Below, in pieces: positions 16,541-24,896 of a DNA stretch of 64,000 nucleotides. Location of the stretch: NCBI RefSeq assembly GCF_003097515.1, contig NZ_CP029188.1, positions 2,792,501 through 2,856,500 of the forward strand, given 5' to 3'. The notes beneath the pieces are model-generated. The model searched no databases, was not told the DNA's origin, and saw nothing but the letters and a program-made list of their open reading frames with translations. The position numbers and the translations under genes are program-made. This DNA is from Streptomyces tirandamycinicus. Lineage in GTDB: Bacteria; Actinomycetota; Actinomycetes; Streptomycetales; Streptomycetaceae. Every line of letters begins with the position of its first letter. Within the stretch, counting starts at the first letter, position 1.

Positions 16541-18081
16541 GCGCCCTCCTCCCCCACCGCGGCGGGGACGGCTCCGGTGCTCCCGGCCGCCCGGTCCGCG
16601 GCAGCGGTGCGGGGCGCGCGGATCACCTCGTACTCGGCGAGGTCGACCGTGCGGGTCTGCCGCCGGAACTCCCCGGTCGTACCGGGCCAGAGGGTGGTGT
16701 TGCGGCCGCTCGCGTCGAGGTACCAGCTGGAGCAGCCGGTGTTCCAGACGGTCCGCTTCATCCGCTCCTGGACCCGCCGGTTCCAGGCGTGGACCGCGGA
16801 CGGGCGGGCGCCGAGCGCGACCCGGCCGCCGAGGACGTCCAGCTGGCGCAGGTAGTCGGCCAGGTAGTTCAGCTGGGACTCGATCATCAGGATCATCGAG
16901 CTGTTCCCGAGGCCCGTGTTGGGGCCGATGATCGTCATCCAGTTGGGGAAGCCGGCGGCGGTGGCGCCGCGCAGCGACTCCATGCCGTCCTTCCAGGCCT
17001 CGGCGAGGGTGTGGCCGTCCGCGCCCACCACCCGGTCGGCGATCGGCAGGTCGGTGACGTGGAAGCCGGTGCCGAACACGATCGCGTCGACCTCGGCCTC
17101 CGCGCCTCCGGCCGCGACCACCGTGGAGCCGCGGACCTCGGTCAGCCCGGAGGCGACGACGTCGACATTGGGCCGGGCGAGCGCCGGGTAGTAGTCGCTG
17201 GACAGCAGGATCCGCTTGCAGCCGATGCGGTAGGACGGCGTCAGCTTCGCCCGCAGGGCCGGGTCCTTGACGGACTTGGCCATGTTGGCCTTGGCCATCG
17301 ACTCGATCAGGCCGAGCTGGTTCGGGCGCTTGGTGAACGCGCTGACCTGCAACTCCCGGATGCCCCAGAGCAGTCCGCGGCGGACGGTCGAGGTCAGCGG
17401 CAGCAGCCGGTGCAGCCGCCGCTCGCCCGCGCCGATGGCCCGGTCCATCCGCGGCAGCACCCAGGGAGGCGTGCGCTGGAACAGCGTCAGCTTCGCCACC
17501 AGGGGCTGGATGGCAGGCACGATCTGGATGGCGGACGCACCGGTACCGATCATCGCGACCCGCTTGCCGCGCAGGTCGTAGTCGTGGTCCCAGCGCGCCG
17601 AGTGGAAGACCCGGCCGGGGAACCCGTCGAGCCCGGGGATCTCGGGGACCTTGGGGTCGGACAGCGGGCCGGTGGCGGAGACCACGACGTCGGCGGTGAA
17701 CGCGCCCCGCGAGGTCTCGATCTCCCAGTGCAGTTCGCCGGTGTTCCAGCGCATCATCAGCACGTCGTGGCCGAAGCGGAGATGCGGGCGGATCCCGAAG
17801 GTGTCGGTGACGTGCTCCAGGTACGCCCGGATGTGCTCCTGCCCGGAGAAGGTCCGGGGCCAGTCGGGGTTGGGCGCGAAGGAGAACGAGTAGAGATGGG
17901 ACGGCACGTCGCAGGCGCAGCCGGGGTAGCTGTTGTCCCGCCAGGTCCCGCCGACCGATTCGGCCCGCTCGAGCACGACGAAGTCGGTGATCCCCTCGCG
18001 GCGCAGCCGGACGGCGGCGCCGAGACCGCCGAACCCGGATCCGATCACCGCCACCCGCACGTGCTCGTACCGCTGGCTCAT
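16537..18081 (-). CDS. Flavin-containing (Baeyer-Villiger-type) monooxygenase
   Basis: The 514-residue FAD/NADPH enzyme carries G-S-G-F-G-G-L-G (FAD site, about residues 14-21). The Baeyer-Villiger fingerprint F-P-G-R-V-F-H-S-A-R-W lies near residue 155, and the NADPH motif G-T-G-A-S-A follows. It would insert oxygen into a ketone to give an ester or lactone. The ATG at 18081 has GGAGGC upstream. It heads a three-gene operon with 4-bp overlaps. A MerR regulator is divergently transcribed with two palindromes between them. Confidence 0.92.
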   Translation of the reverse strand: MSQRYEHVRVAVIGSGFGGLGAAVRLRREGITDFVVLERAESVGGTWRDNSYPGCACDVPSHLYSFSFAPNPDWPRTFSGQEHIRAYLEHVTDTFGIRPHLRFGHDVLMMRWNTGELHWEIETSRGAFTADVVVSATGPLSDPKVPEIPGLDGFPGRVFHSARWDHDYDLRGKRVAMIGTGASAIQIVPAIQPLVAKLTLFQRTPPWVLPRMDRAIGAGERRLHRLLPLTSTVRRGLLWGIRELQVSAFTKRPNQLGLIESMAKANMAKSVKDPALRAKLTPSYRIGCKRILLSSDYYPALARPNVDVVASGLTEVRGSTVVAAGGAEAEVDAIVFGTGFHVTDLPIADRVVGADGHTLAEAWKDGMESLRGATAAGFPNWMTIIGPNTGLGNSSMILMIESQLNYLADYLRQLDVLGGRVALGARPSAVHAWNRRVQERMKRTVWNTGCSSWYLDASGRNTTLWPGTTGEFRRQTRTVDLAEYEVIRAPRTAAADRAAGSTGAVPAAVGEEGA

Positions 18082-18156
18082 GCCGCCTCCCGCAGACAGA
18101 CTCCCACCGGACCGCGCCAGCAATCACTGGCACGATGGGAGGGTAGAGCCTCCGCA

Positions 18157-18198
18157 TACCGAGCGGTAGGGGTGGAACCGAACAAGTTACCGGCGGTA
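18157..18198. promoter_or_regulatory. Paired palindromes in the divergent merR/monooxygenase region
   Basis: TACCGAGCGGTA (18157-18168) and TACCGGCGGTA (18188-18198) share TACCG/CGGTA half-sites, one with a 2-base and one with a 1-base centre. Both lie 76-117 bp upstream of the monooxygenase start and 18-60 bp upstream of merR. They are the best candidates for the MerR operator. Confidence 0.55.
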
Positions 18199-18216
18199 CA
18201 ACATAGGCTGGCGGAC

Positions 18217-18888
18217 GTGACGGACGAGCTGCGCACGGATCGCGAGACCCGCGAGACCCGCGAGTACCGCATGGAGGAGCTGGCCGAGCAGGCCGGAATC
18301 ACGGTGCGCACCCTGCGCTTCTACCGCGAGCGGGGACTCATCCCCCCGCCTCGCAGGGAGGGCCGGATCGCCTGGTACGACGACCACCACCTGGCCCGGC
18401 TGCGGACCATCGCGGCCCTGCTGGAGCGCGGCCACACCCTCAGCGGCATCGCCGATCTGGCGTCCGCGTTCGACAGCGGCCGCGACGTCGGCGAGGTGCT
18501 GGGCCTCGGCGAGCCCACCGAGGAGACCCCGGCCCGGCTCACCCCCGAGGACCTGGCCGACTACTTCGAGGGCGACGCCACCGCGGAGAACCTCACGGCG
18601 GCGCTCGACCTCGGCTATCTGGCGACCGACGGAGACGAGATCGTCCACATCAGCCGCCGGCTGCTCGACGTCTCGTCCGCACTGGTGAAGGAGGGCGTCC
18701 CGCTGTCGGCGGTCCTCGCGGCGGGCCGCGAGGTGCGCGGCCACGCCGAGGCGCTGGCGTCCCTCTTCGTCGAACTGCTGCGCTCCCACGCGGCCGAGGG
18801 GGACCTGGAGCGGCTGCGCCCGCTGGCGAAGAGCGTGGTGGACGCGGAGCTCTCGATGGCGATGGACCGCCGCCTGCGCGGGTCGTGA
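18217..18888 (+). CDS. MerR-family transcriptional regulator
   Basis: The 223-residue protein has a MerR winged helix-turn-helix: M-E-E-L-A-E-Q-A-G-I-T-V-R-T-L-R-F-Y-R-E-R-G-type sequence over about residues 15-37. It ends in a helical effector domain with no metal-binding Cys cluster, so it probably responds to an organic ligand or a protein. GTG at 18217 is taken as start; the frame opens far upstream only because of GC bias. A short D-R-E-T-R-E-T-R-E repeat precedes the HTH. It likely controls the divergent monooxygenase operon. Confidence 0.9.
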   Translation: MTDELRTDRETRETREYRMEELAEQAGITVRTLRFYRERGLIPPPRREGRIAWYDDHHLARLRTIAALLERGHTLSGIADLASAFDSGRDVGEVLGLGEPTEETPARLTPEDLADYFEGDATAENLTAALDLGYLATDGDEIVHISRRLLDVSSALVKEGVPLSAVLAAGREVRGHAEALASLFVELLRSHAAEGDLERLRPLAKSVVDAELSMAMDRRLRGS

Positions 18889-19010
18889 CCGGTGGGACCC
18901 GGCCCGGCCGACAGGCTTCGGACCGACCGGCAGGGCCCGGCCCGACCGCCACGCGCCGGTCGGCCCCTGCACGGTGGCGGTGCGCGGAGGTCCGGCGTGC
19001 GGCCCGGCCG

Positions 19011-19084
19011 GGACGTCAGGCGCGGAGGCCCGGAACGGGCCCGGCCCGGACATCAGGCGCGGAGGCCCGGAACGGGCCCGGCGC
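19011..19084. repeat. Two 37-bp direct repeats in a 231-bp gap
   Basis: The unit starting GGACRTCAGGCGCGGAGG recurs at 19011 and 19048 with one mismatch over most of its length. Each copy contains GCCCGGAACGGGC, which can fold. The gap lies between the convergent merR and exonuclease genes and may double as a terminator region. Confidence 0.6.
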
Positions 19085-19119
19085 GCGGCCCGGCGCGCCG
19101 CCTGGGGCCCGGCCCGGGG

Positions 19120-19929
19120 CTACGACTCGAAGACCGCCGTCACCGGCGCGTGGTCGCTCCACCGCTCCGCGTGGCTAGCGGCCCGCTCCACGTACGCCTT
19201 CACGCACCGCTCCGCGAGGCGCGGGGTCGCCACCAGCAGGTCGATGCGCCACCCCGTGTCGTTGTCGAAGGCGCGGCCCCGGTAGGACCACCAGGAGTAC
19301 GGGCCCTCCTGCCCGGGGTGCATGGCGCGGACGACGTCCACGTACCCGGCGCCGGTCTCGCCGTCGCCGTACACCCGGCCGAGCCACTCCCGCTCCTCGG
19401 GCAGGAAGCCGGAGTTCTTCCTGTTGCCGCGCCAGTTCCTCAGGTCGGCCTCCTGGTGGGCGATGTTCCAGTCACCGCACACCAGCACGTCACGGCCGTC
19501 GGCCGCCGCGCGTTCCCGCAGATCCCGCAGATACGGCAGGAACGCGTCCATGAAGCGGTACTTCTCGTCCTGGCGCTCGGTGCCCACGTCGCCCGAGGGG
19601 AGGTAGAGGCTGGCGACCGTGACAGCGGGCAGGTCGACCTCGACATAGCGTCCGGCGCCGTCGAACTCCTCACTGCCGAACCCGGTGCGCACCGCGTCCG
19701 GCTCGCGCCGGGTGAGGACGGAGACGCCGGCGCGGCCCTTGGCGGCGGCCGGGACGTGCACCGCGTGCCAGCCGTCGGGGCTGCGCACCTCGTCGGGGAG
19801 CTGGTGGGCCTCGGCCCGTACCTCCTGAAGGCACACCACGTCGGCGGAGGTCCCCGCCAGCCACTCGACGAAGCCCTTCCTGGCGGCGGCCCGCAGCCCG
19901 TTCACATTCACGCTGGTCACAGTGAGCAC
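19120..19929 (-). CDS. xth: Exodeoxyribonuclease III (AP endonuclease family)
   Basis: The 269-residue DNA-repair nuclease acts at abasic sites and 3' blocked ends. Family motifs are N-V-N-G-L-R-A near the start, the metal-binding L-Q-E-V near residue 35, G-D-W-N-I-A-H near residue 150, and the final W-S-D-H-A-P-V. Length is normal. The GTG at 19929 is used, though the second GTG 9 bases later is possible since no clear ribosome site is seen. It is divergent from a GNAT gene 51 bp away. Confidence 0.93.
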   Translation of the reverse strand: MLTVTSVNVNGLRAAARKGFVEWLAGTSADVVCLQEVRAEAHQLPDEVRSPDGWHAVHVPAAAKGRAGVSVLTRREPDAVRTGFGSEEFDGAGRYVEVDLPAVTVASLYLPSGDVGTERQDEKYRFMDAFLPYLRDLRERAAADGRDVLVCGDWNIAHQEADLRNWRGNRKNSGFLPEEREWLGRVYGDGETGAGYVDVVRAMHPGQEGPYSWWSYRGRAFDNDTGWRIDLLVATPRLAERCVKAYVERAASHAERWSDHAPVTAVFES

Positions 19930-19980
19930 CCCGGAACAATAGCCGGAAGGCCGACCGTGCATAGATGTACGATATGTCGC

Positions 19981-20466
19981 ATGAACATCCAGCCCATGCG
20001 CTTCGACCACCCCGACGCCGTCAAACTCAACGACCAGGTGCAGCTGGAGTACGCCGCGCGCTACGGCGACGAGGGCGATGTCACACCCCTGGACCCCTCG
20101 ATGTTCGTCCCGCCGCGCGGACTCTACCTGCTGGCCTACGACGGGCTGGGCCGCCCGGTGGCCACCGGCGGCTGGCGCACCCAGGACGAGAACGCCGAGG
20201 GGTACGCGAACGGCGACGCCGAACTGAAGCGGATGTACGTCGTCCCCGAGGCGCGCGGTCTGGGCCTGGCGCGGCGCGTGCTGGCGGCACTGGAGGAGGA
20301 CGCCCGCGCGGCCGGCCGCACCCGCATGGTCCTGGAGACCGGCACCGCCCAGCCCGAGGCCATCGCGCTGTACACCTCCAGCGGCTACGAGCCGTGCGCC
20401 AAGTTCGGCCACTACCGCCACTACGAGACCAGCCGCTGCTTCGCCAAGCCGCTCACCCGGCGCTGA
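19981..20466 (+). CDS. GNAT N-acetyltransferase
   Basis: The 161-residue acetyltransferase has the acetyl-CoA loop R-G-L-G-L-A-R-R (motif A, about residues 92-99) and the C-terminal A-L-Y-T-S-S-G-Y (motif B). The substrate is unknown. The ATG at 19981 has no ribosome-binding site. A TACGAT hexamer at 19968-19973 ends exactly 7 bases before it, so transcription probably begins on the A of the start codon (leaderless). It is divergent from exonuclease III. Confidence 0.88.
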   Translation: MNIQPMRFDHPDAVKLNDQVQLEYAARYGDEGDVTPLDPSMFVPPRGLYLLAYDGLGRPVATGGWRTQDENAEGYANGDAELKRMYVVPEARGLGLARRVLAALEEDARAAGRTRMVLETGTAQPEAIALYTSSGYEPCAKFGHYRHYETSRCFAKPLTRR

Positions 20467-20584
20467 GCCCGGCGCCCGCTGAGCCCGGCGCCCCGACGCT
20501 TCCCTCGACCCCGCGAGCGGGGAGAGTCCCGCCCGGCCGGCGCCCTCCCTCGGCGCCGACGGCTCCGCCGCCCCTGACGGCTCC

Positions 20585-20630
20585 CGCGGTTCCACCCACC
20601 TCCGCGGTTCCACCCACCTCCGCGGTCCCG
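20585..20630. repeat. 18-bp tandem repeat, about 2.5 copies, in a 309-bp gene-free stretch
   Basis: CGCGGTTCCACCCACCTC is repeated at 20585 and 20603, and a partial copy begins at 20621. The stretch 20467-20775 between the GNAT and secreted protease genes is otherwise Pro/Ala/Ser-rich in every frame with no supported gene. Its right end must contain the protease promoter. Confidence 0.7.
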
Positions 20631-20775
20631 TCTGCCTCAACGGCCCCGGCAGCCCCCTCGAGCACTCCAGTCCTGACGCGCTCCTGACAAGTTCGGCCAG
20701 GCGTGGCAACCTGCCTCACGAACGTCGATCCGCACCGTTCTCATCCCCCACCTGCCCCGGCAGAAGGAGACATGC

Positions 20776-21747
20776 GTGAGACGCCATCGCACAGCCGCAG
20801 CGATCCTGTTATCAGTCGGCGCTCTGCTCACGGGCGGCCTGACGGCCACCACCACCGCCCACGCCGCCGCACCGGCCCCCTCCCCCGCCCCCAGCGCCGC
20901 GGCCCACCACGCCACGGCCGCGGAGCAGCAGAAGGCCCGCGCCTTCTGGACCGCGGAGCGGATGCGCGCCGCGGCCCCGCTCGACCTCCACCTCGGCCCG
21001 GACGCGCTCAAGACCCTCAAGGCCCCCAAGCCCGGGGCCGTGACGACGACCGTGGCCCCGACCGCCTTCCCCCAGGCGGGCGGCCCGTGGACCGGCGGCG
21101 GCGCGGTCGTGAAGACCTCCGGCCGGCTCTTCTTCACCTTCCAGGGCCGCAACTCGTCCTGTTCGGCGAACGCCGTGACCAGCCAGAACGGCAGCACCGT
21201 CATGACGGCCGGACACTGCGTCAAGTACCAGGGCAGCTGGCACACCAACGTCGTCTTCGTGCCCGCGTACGACAACGGCCAGGCCCCGTACGGCCAGTGG
21301 AGCGCCACCAAGACGCTGACCACCCCGCAGTGGCAGGCGACCGAGGACATCAACCACGACATCGGCGCGGCCGTGCTCGCCCCGCTGAACGGCCAGAAGC
21401 TGACCGCGGTCACCGGCGCCCAGGGCATCCAGTTCAACGGCGGCTACAACAAGCAGATGTACGCCTTCGGTTTCCCGGCCGCGTCCCCGTACGACGGCAC
21501 GAAGCTGATCTACTGCAGCGGAAACAGCTCCAAGGACTGGCTGTTCACCCAGGACCACAGCCTGGGCTGCAACATGACCGGCGGCTCCAGCGGCGGCCCC
21601 TGGTTCACCGGCTTCAACGAGACGGCGGGCACGGGCCTGCAGGTCTCGGTGAACAGCTTCGGCTACATCTTCCTGCCGAACCGGATGTTCGGCCCGTACT
21701 TCGGCAATGAGGCGAAGGCGCTGTACGACAGGGCCCAGACCTCCTGA
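20776..21747 (+). CDS. Secreted trypsin-like serine protease (V8/Glu-endopeptidase-like)
   Basis: The 323-residue exported protein has a signal peptide (Arg-rich start, hydrophobic core to about residue 25, A-H-A-A cleavage region). An Ala/Pro-rich propeptide of about 70 residues follows. The chymotrypsin-fold domain shows catalytic His in T-A-G-H-C, Asp in N-H-D-I-G and Ser in G-G-S-S-G-G-P. Two Cys pairs fit disulfides. The GTG start is supported by AGAAGGAGA 5 bases upstream; an out-of-frame ATG just before it is not used. It would degrade extracellular protein. Confidence 0.92.
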   Translation: MRRHRTAAAILLSVGALLTGGLTATTTAHAAAPAPSPAPSAAAHHATAAEQQKARAFWTAERMRAAAPLDLHLGPDALKTLKAPKPGAVTTTVAPTAFPQAGGPWTGGGAVVKTSGRLFFTFQGRNSSCSANAVTSQNGSTVMTAGHCVKYQGSWHTNVVFVPAYDNGQAPYGQWSATKTLTTPQWQATEDINHDIGAAVLAPLNGQKLTAVTGAQGIQFNGGYNKQMYAFGFPAASPYDGTKLIYCSGNSSKDWLFTQDHSLGCNMTGGSSGGPWFTGFNETAGTGLQVSVNSFGYIFLPNRMFGPYFGNEAKALYDRAQTS

Positions 21748-21756
21748 CCCCAGGCG

Positions 21757-21780
21757 CCGGCGGGGCCCGTCCCCCGCCGG
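21757..21780. terminator. Bidirectional terminator hairpin
   Basis: CCGGCGGGG pairs with CCCCGCCGG across a 6-base loop, 9 bp after the protease stop and 66 bp after the stop of the convergent aldo/keto reductase. Confidence 0.75.
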
Positions 21781-21845
21781 CCGCCGAACACCCAGGCCCC
21801 GACGGGTACATGAGTGCGGCGAGTACGCGAACGCGGTGGAGCCGC

Positions 21846-22838
21846 TCAGGGAAGCGGCACGCCACGGGCCGCGAGCCAGAGCGCGTACCACTCCTCGTGG
21901 TCCAGGTCCGGCTCCCGCCGCGCGGCCTGCCCGCAGGCGCGGATGCGCTCGGGGCTGGCGGTGCCGATCACCGGGGAGATCCGCGCCGGATGGCGCTGCA
22001 GCCACCACAGCAGCACCGTCTCCGGCGGCACGCCCTTCCGCTCGGCGAGGGAGGCGACCAGCCGCGCCGCGGCCTGCTCCTCCGGCGTCTCCTGCCGTCC
22101 GGTGAACCGGCCCTGCGCCAGTGCGCCCCAGGCCTGGAGCTCGATGCCGTTGTCCCGGCAGTACTCGAGGGTGCCGAAGGGGAAGCCGTTCTTGGCGGCC
22201 GCGGGGGTGTTCACGACCACCCCGGCCTCAAGCCAGTCGCGCCGCTGCAGGCTCATCTCCAGCTGGTTCGCGACGAGCGGCACGTCCAGCCGGGCCCGCA
22301 GCGCGGCGATCTGCGCCGCCCCCATGTTGGACACCCCGAACCGCCGCACCAGACCCTGCCGGTGCAGCGAGCTCAGGGCCTCGGCGATGTCGTCGGGATC
22401 GGCCAGCGGGTCCGGCCGGTGCAGCAGCAGCACATCGATCACATCGGTACGCAGCCGCGCCAGACTCTCCTCGACCCGCCGCACGACGGTCCGCCCGCGC
22501 AGGTCGTAGATCCCCGGGCGCTCCCCGTCCGCGAGACGGATACCGCACTTGGTCTGCAGCACGATCCGCTCCCGCAACCCCGGAGCACGGGCCAGGACCT
22601 CGCCGAAGACGGCCTCCGCCTTGCCGTGCCGGTAGATGTCGGCGTGGTCGAACCTGGTGACGCCGTTCTCCAGCGCCGCCTCGACCGCCGCCTCCGCGGC
22701 GGCTATGTCCCCGGGGCCGTACGGCGCGGTATCCCACGTCCCACCGAGCCCCATGCAGCCGTACAGCAGCCGATCGCCTGCCGTGCCTGCCCTGCCCGTC
22801 GTCTCCGTCGCGCCTGCCGTGTCCGTCTTCGTCGTCAC
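21846..22838 (-). CDS. Aldo/keto reductase
   Basis: The 330-residue NADPH-dependent TIM-barrel reductase shows the family pattern: F-D-H-A-D-I-Y (catalytic Asp and Tyr) near residue 64, the Lys in V-L-Q-T-K-C-G near residue 97, and D-V-L-L-L-H-R-P-D near 140. The C-terminal cofactor segment V-I-G-T-A-S-P-E-R-I is present. Its closest pattern is the YdhF-like subgroup. The first 20 residues are a Thr/Ala-rich extension, so a start slightly downstream is possible. The substrate is not predictable. Confidence 0.9.
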   Translation of the reverse strand: MTTKTDTAGATETTGRAGTAGDRLLYGCMGLGGTWDTAPYGPGDIAAAEAAVEAALENGVTRFDHADIYRHGKAEAVFGEVLARAPGLRERIVLQTKCGIRLADGERPGIYDLRGRTVVRRVEESLARLRTDVIDVLLLHRPDPLADPDDIAEALSSLHRQGLVRRFGVSNMGAAQIAALRARLDVPLVANQLEMSLQRRDWLEAGVVVNTPAAAKNGFPFGTLEYCRDNGIELQAWGALAQGRFTGRQETPEEQAAARLVASLAERKGVPPETVLLWWLQRHPARISPVIGTASPERIRACGQAARREPDLDHEEWYALWLAARGVPLP

Positions 22839-23109
22839 CCGGCGACCCTACTGGCCACGGCTGGCCACGGCTCGGGCGCGGGTGGCGGGAGGGTGCCGCG
22901 CTCGGGAGGGTGGTGGGCCGGTGCGCCACGGCCGGCCGACGATACCGGCCGGCGCCCCTCGGGCCGAGCCCTCCGCCAGGCCCGATCCAGGAGGTCCGGC
23001 CCGGCCGCGGTGCACTCCCCGACCAGGCGGGATGCCGGAAATGACGCACTAGCGACGCACGCGTCAGTACCCTGAGTGACCCATCCGTAGTTCTCGGTGA
23101 GGATTCGTC

Positions 23110-23535
23110 ATGCCGTACCCTCCACTACTGGTCAAGCCCATGCGGGAAGAGCTGACCAGCATCGGCTTCGTCGAGCTGCTGTCCGCCGACGACGTAGACC
23201 GTGCCATGAAGGACGCCCGCACCGGCATGACCCTGGTGGCCATCAACTCCGTCACCGGCTGCGCGGCCGTCATGGCCCGGCCTGGTGCCCGGCTCGCCCT
23301 CTCAGGCGACGCCAAGCGTCCCGACCGGCTGCTCACCGTCTTCGACGAGCAGGACATCGAGGCCACCGCCCAGCTGCGCTCCTACTTCGCGGACATCCCC
23401 CCGTCCCACCCCTCCTTCGCCCTCTTCAAGGACGGCGAACTCGTCCACTTCATCCCCCGCCACCGCATCGAAGGCCGCGACGCCCAGAGCCTCGCCGCCG
23501 ACCTCGAAGCCGCCTTCAACGAGTTCGGCCAGTGA
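23110..23535 (+). CDS. BrxA/BrxB-family bacilliredoxin-like protein with altered active site
   Basis: The 141-residue protein matches the YphP/YqiW bacilliredoxin family, thioredoxin-fold proteins that remove low-molecular-weight thiols from proteins. Family members carry Cys-Gly-Cys in N-S-V-C-G-C-A-A. Here the codons are ACC-GGC-TGC, giving Thr49-Gly50-Cys51, so the first active-site Cys is missing. The rest of the fold, including R-P-D-R-L-L-T-V-F-D and the F-I-P-R-H-x-I-E-G segment, is intact. The ATG has GGTGAGGA upstream. Activity may be lost or shifted to a single-Cys mechanism. Confidence 0.9.
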   Translation: MPYPPLLVKPMREELTSIGFVELLSADDVDRAMKDARTGMTLVAINSVTGCAAVMARPGARLALSGDAKRPDRLLTVFDEQDIEATAQLRSYFADIPPSHPSFALFKDGELVHFIPRHRIEGRDAQSLAADLEAAFNEFGQ

Positions 23536-23706
23536 CAGCCCGACCGTCGCGCGGACCGGTTCGACGTTCCGTATGAACGGTCCGGAGCCGTCTCCGGAGC
23601 GTCCCCGTTGCGGGCTGCCCCAGGCGGACCCGGCCGATGCGTGTGCCGAGCCGTTGGCGGTCGCTTCCCCTCCGCCCACGGGTGGCTTCCCGGGTTGACG
23701 GGCCGA

Positions 23707-24609
23707 TCAGCAGTCGTAGCGGTGCGCGTACGGCATGTCCGGGCACGCTGAGCAGACGAACAGGTACATGCCGCCGAGGTCGCCCATGTCCATCCCGTGG
23801 CCGATGGCGTCGACCACCGTGGGGTCGGTCGTGGTACCCGGGCCGGGGTCCGAACTCCCGGGTTCCTGCTCGTCGAGCGGCGACCAGCACCCTTCGACCG
23901 GCTCCGTGGCGGTGATGCTGAGAAGGTGGTCCATGCGCCGGCCGCAGCGGCAGTCGGGCCAGTCGGGCTCCTGAAGCCAACCCGGATAGCCTCCGACCTT
24001 GCTCTGGACGGTGGTGGCCATCTCGTAGTAGGAGAACCCGAGCGCCTCCTCGATCTCATCGAACCGTTGACTCAAGGCCTGGGCGAGGTCTACCGGAAGG
24101 TCCCCGTGGGGGAACTCCACCACCCGTGTCGGCGTCACCGTGCAGGGCCGGGGCATGAAGTCCTCGTCGCACTCGTACGGCACCGGCGGCTCCGGCAACA
24201 CCCGCCCCGCCGCGACCGTCTGCTCGTTGCGCCAGTACACCTTCGGCAGCGCAGACCCGACCTCGTCATCGTGGATCAAGGGGCACCACACGACCTGCAG
24301 CACGTCCATGGCCCACGGGAACGGCAGCTCAGGCACATCCCGTGCATAGAGCTGCACGACCGGCACCATCGCCACCGGCTCGGGTCCGACCACCTCGGTG
24401 GGAGTCCTCAGCGGCCTCCAGTGCCCTGGCTCGGCACACAGCGGCCACGGTTCATCGGCCGGCCACAGCAGGGGACCGCCGATGGAGCTGGCGTGTACGC
24501 CGGGTTCTCCACTTCGCGGATACAGCAGGGTCGTCTCCCGCCCGAGACCGGCGAGTTCCGGTATCAGCGACTCCACGTCGAACGGCACTGGGCGGATGCG
24601 GTGGGGCAT
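23707..24609 (-). CDS. DUF1963 (YwqG-like) protein
   Basis: The 300-residue soluble protein resembles YwqG/DUF1963 proteins. It has the S-S-I-G-G-P-L-L-W-P opening near residue 42, then V-V-Q-L-Y-A-R-D, a G-G-Y-P-x-W-L-Q-E-P motif near 215, and a Cys pair C-R-C that with C-S-A-C near the end could bind zinc. The function is unknown; relatives occur among polymorphic-toxin immunity neighbourhoods. The ATG at 24609 has AGGAACG upstream. It sits beside a Fic-containing module, transcribed away from it. Confidence 0.75.
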   Translation of the reverse strand: MPHRIRPVPFDVESLIPELAGLGRETTLLYPRSGEPGVHASSIGGPLLWPADEPWPLCAEPGHWRPLRTPTEVVGPEPVAMVPVVQLYARDVPELPFPWAMDVLQVVWCPLIHDDEVGSALPKVYWRNEQTVAAGRVLPEPPVPYECDEDFMPRPCTVTPTRVVEFPHGDLPVDLAQALSQRFDEIEEALGFSYYEMATTVQSKVGGYPGWLQEPDWPDCRCGRRMDHLLSITATEPVEGCWSPLDEQEPGSSDPGPGTTTDPTVVDAIGHGMDMGDLGGMYLFVCSACPDMPYAHRYDC

Positions 24610-24751
24610 GATGCGTTCCTTATCGGTGATCAGGTCCGGAGCTCCGCCGGCAACCGCCGCCAGCACCGACATCCTCGCAAACACGCCACCGGCATGGAGA
24701 CAGGGTCCTTCCTGAGCAGCCTTCGCCTTCGCGGCACCGAACCCGAGCGAA

Positions 24752-24788
24752 CTCGGGAACGCCCCGTCGCCTGCGGGGCGTTCCCGAG
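24752..24788. terminator. 15-bp perfect hairpin between divergent genes
   Basis: CTCGGGAACGCCCCG and its exact complement flank a 7-base loop. It lies in the 287-bp divergent gap 24610-24896, where no gene ends, so it is either a terminator left from a lost gene or a regulatory hairpin. Confidence 0.55.
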
Positions 24789-24896
24789 CAGCCCCGCCCA
24801 GACGGGTCAGAAGCCGATGAGGATCGCCTCCCGCTGGTGGTACGGCCGCTCGATAAGGGGTGGAGCCAGGGCGGCCACGCACGGCAGAGTGGGACG

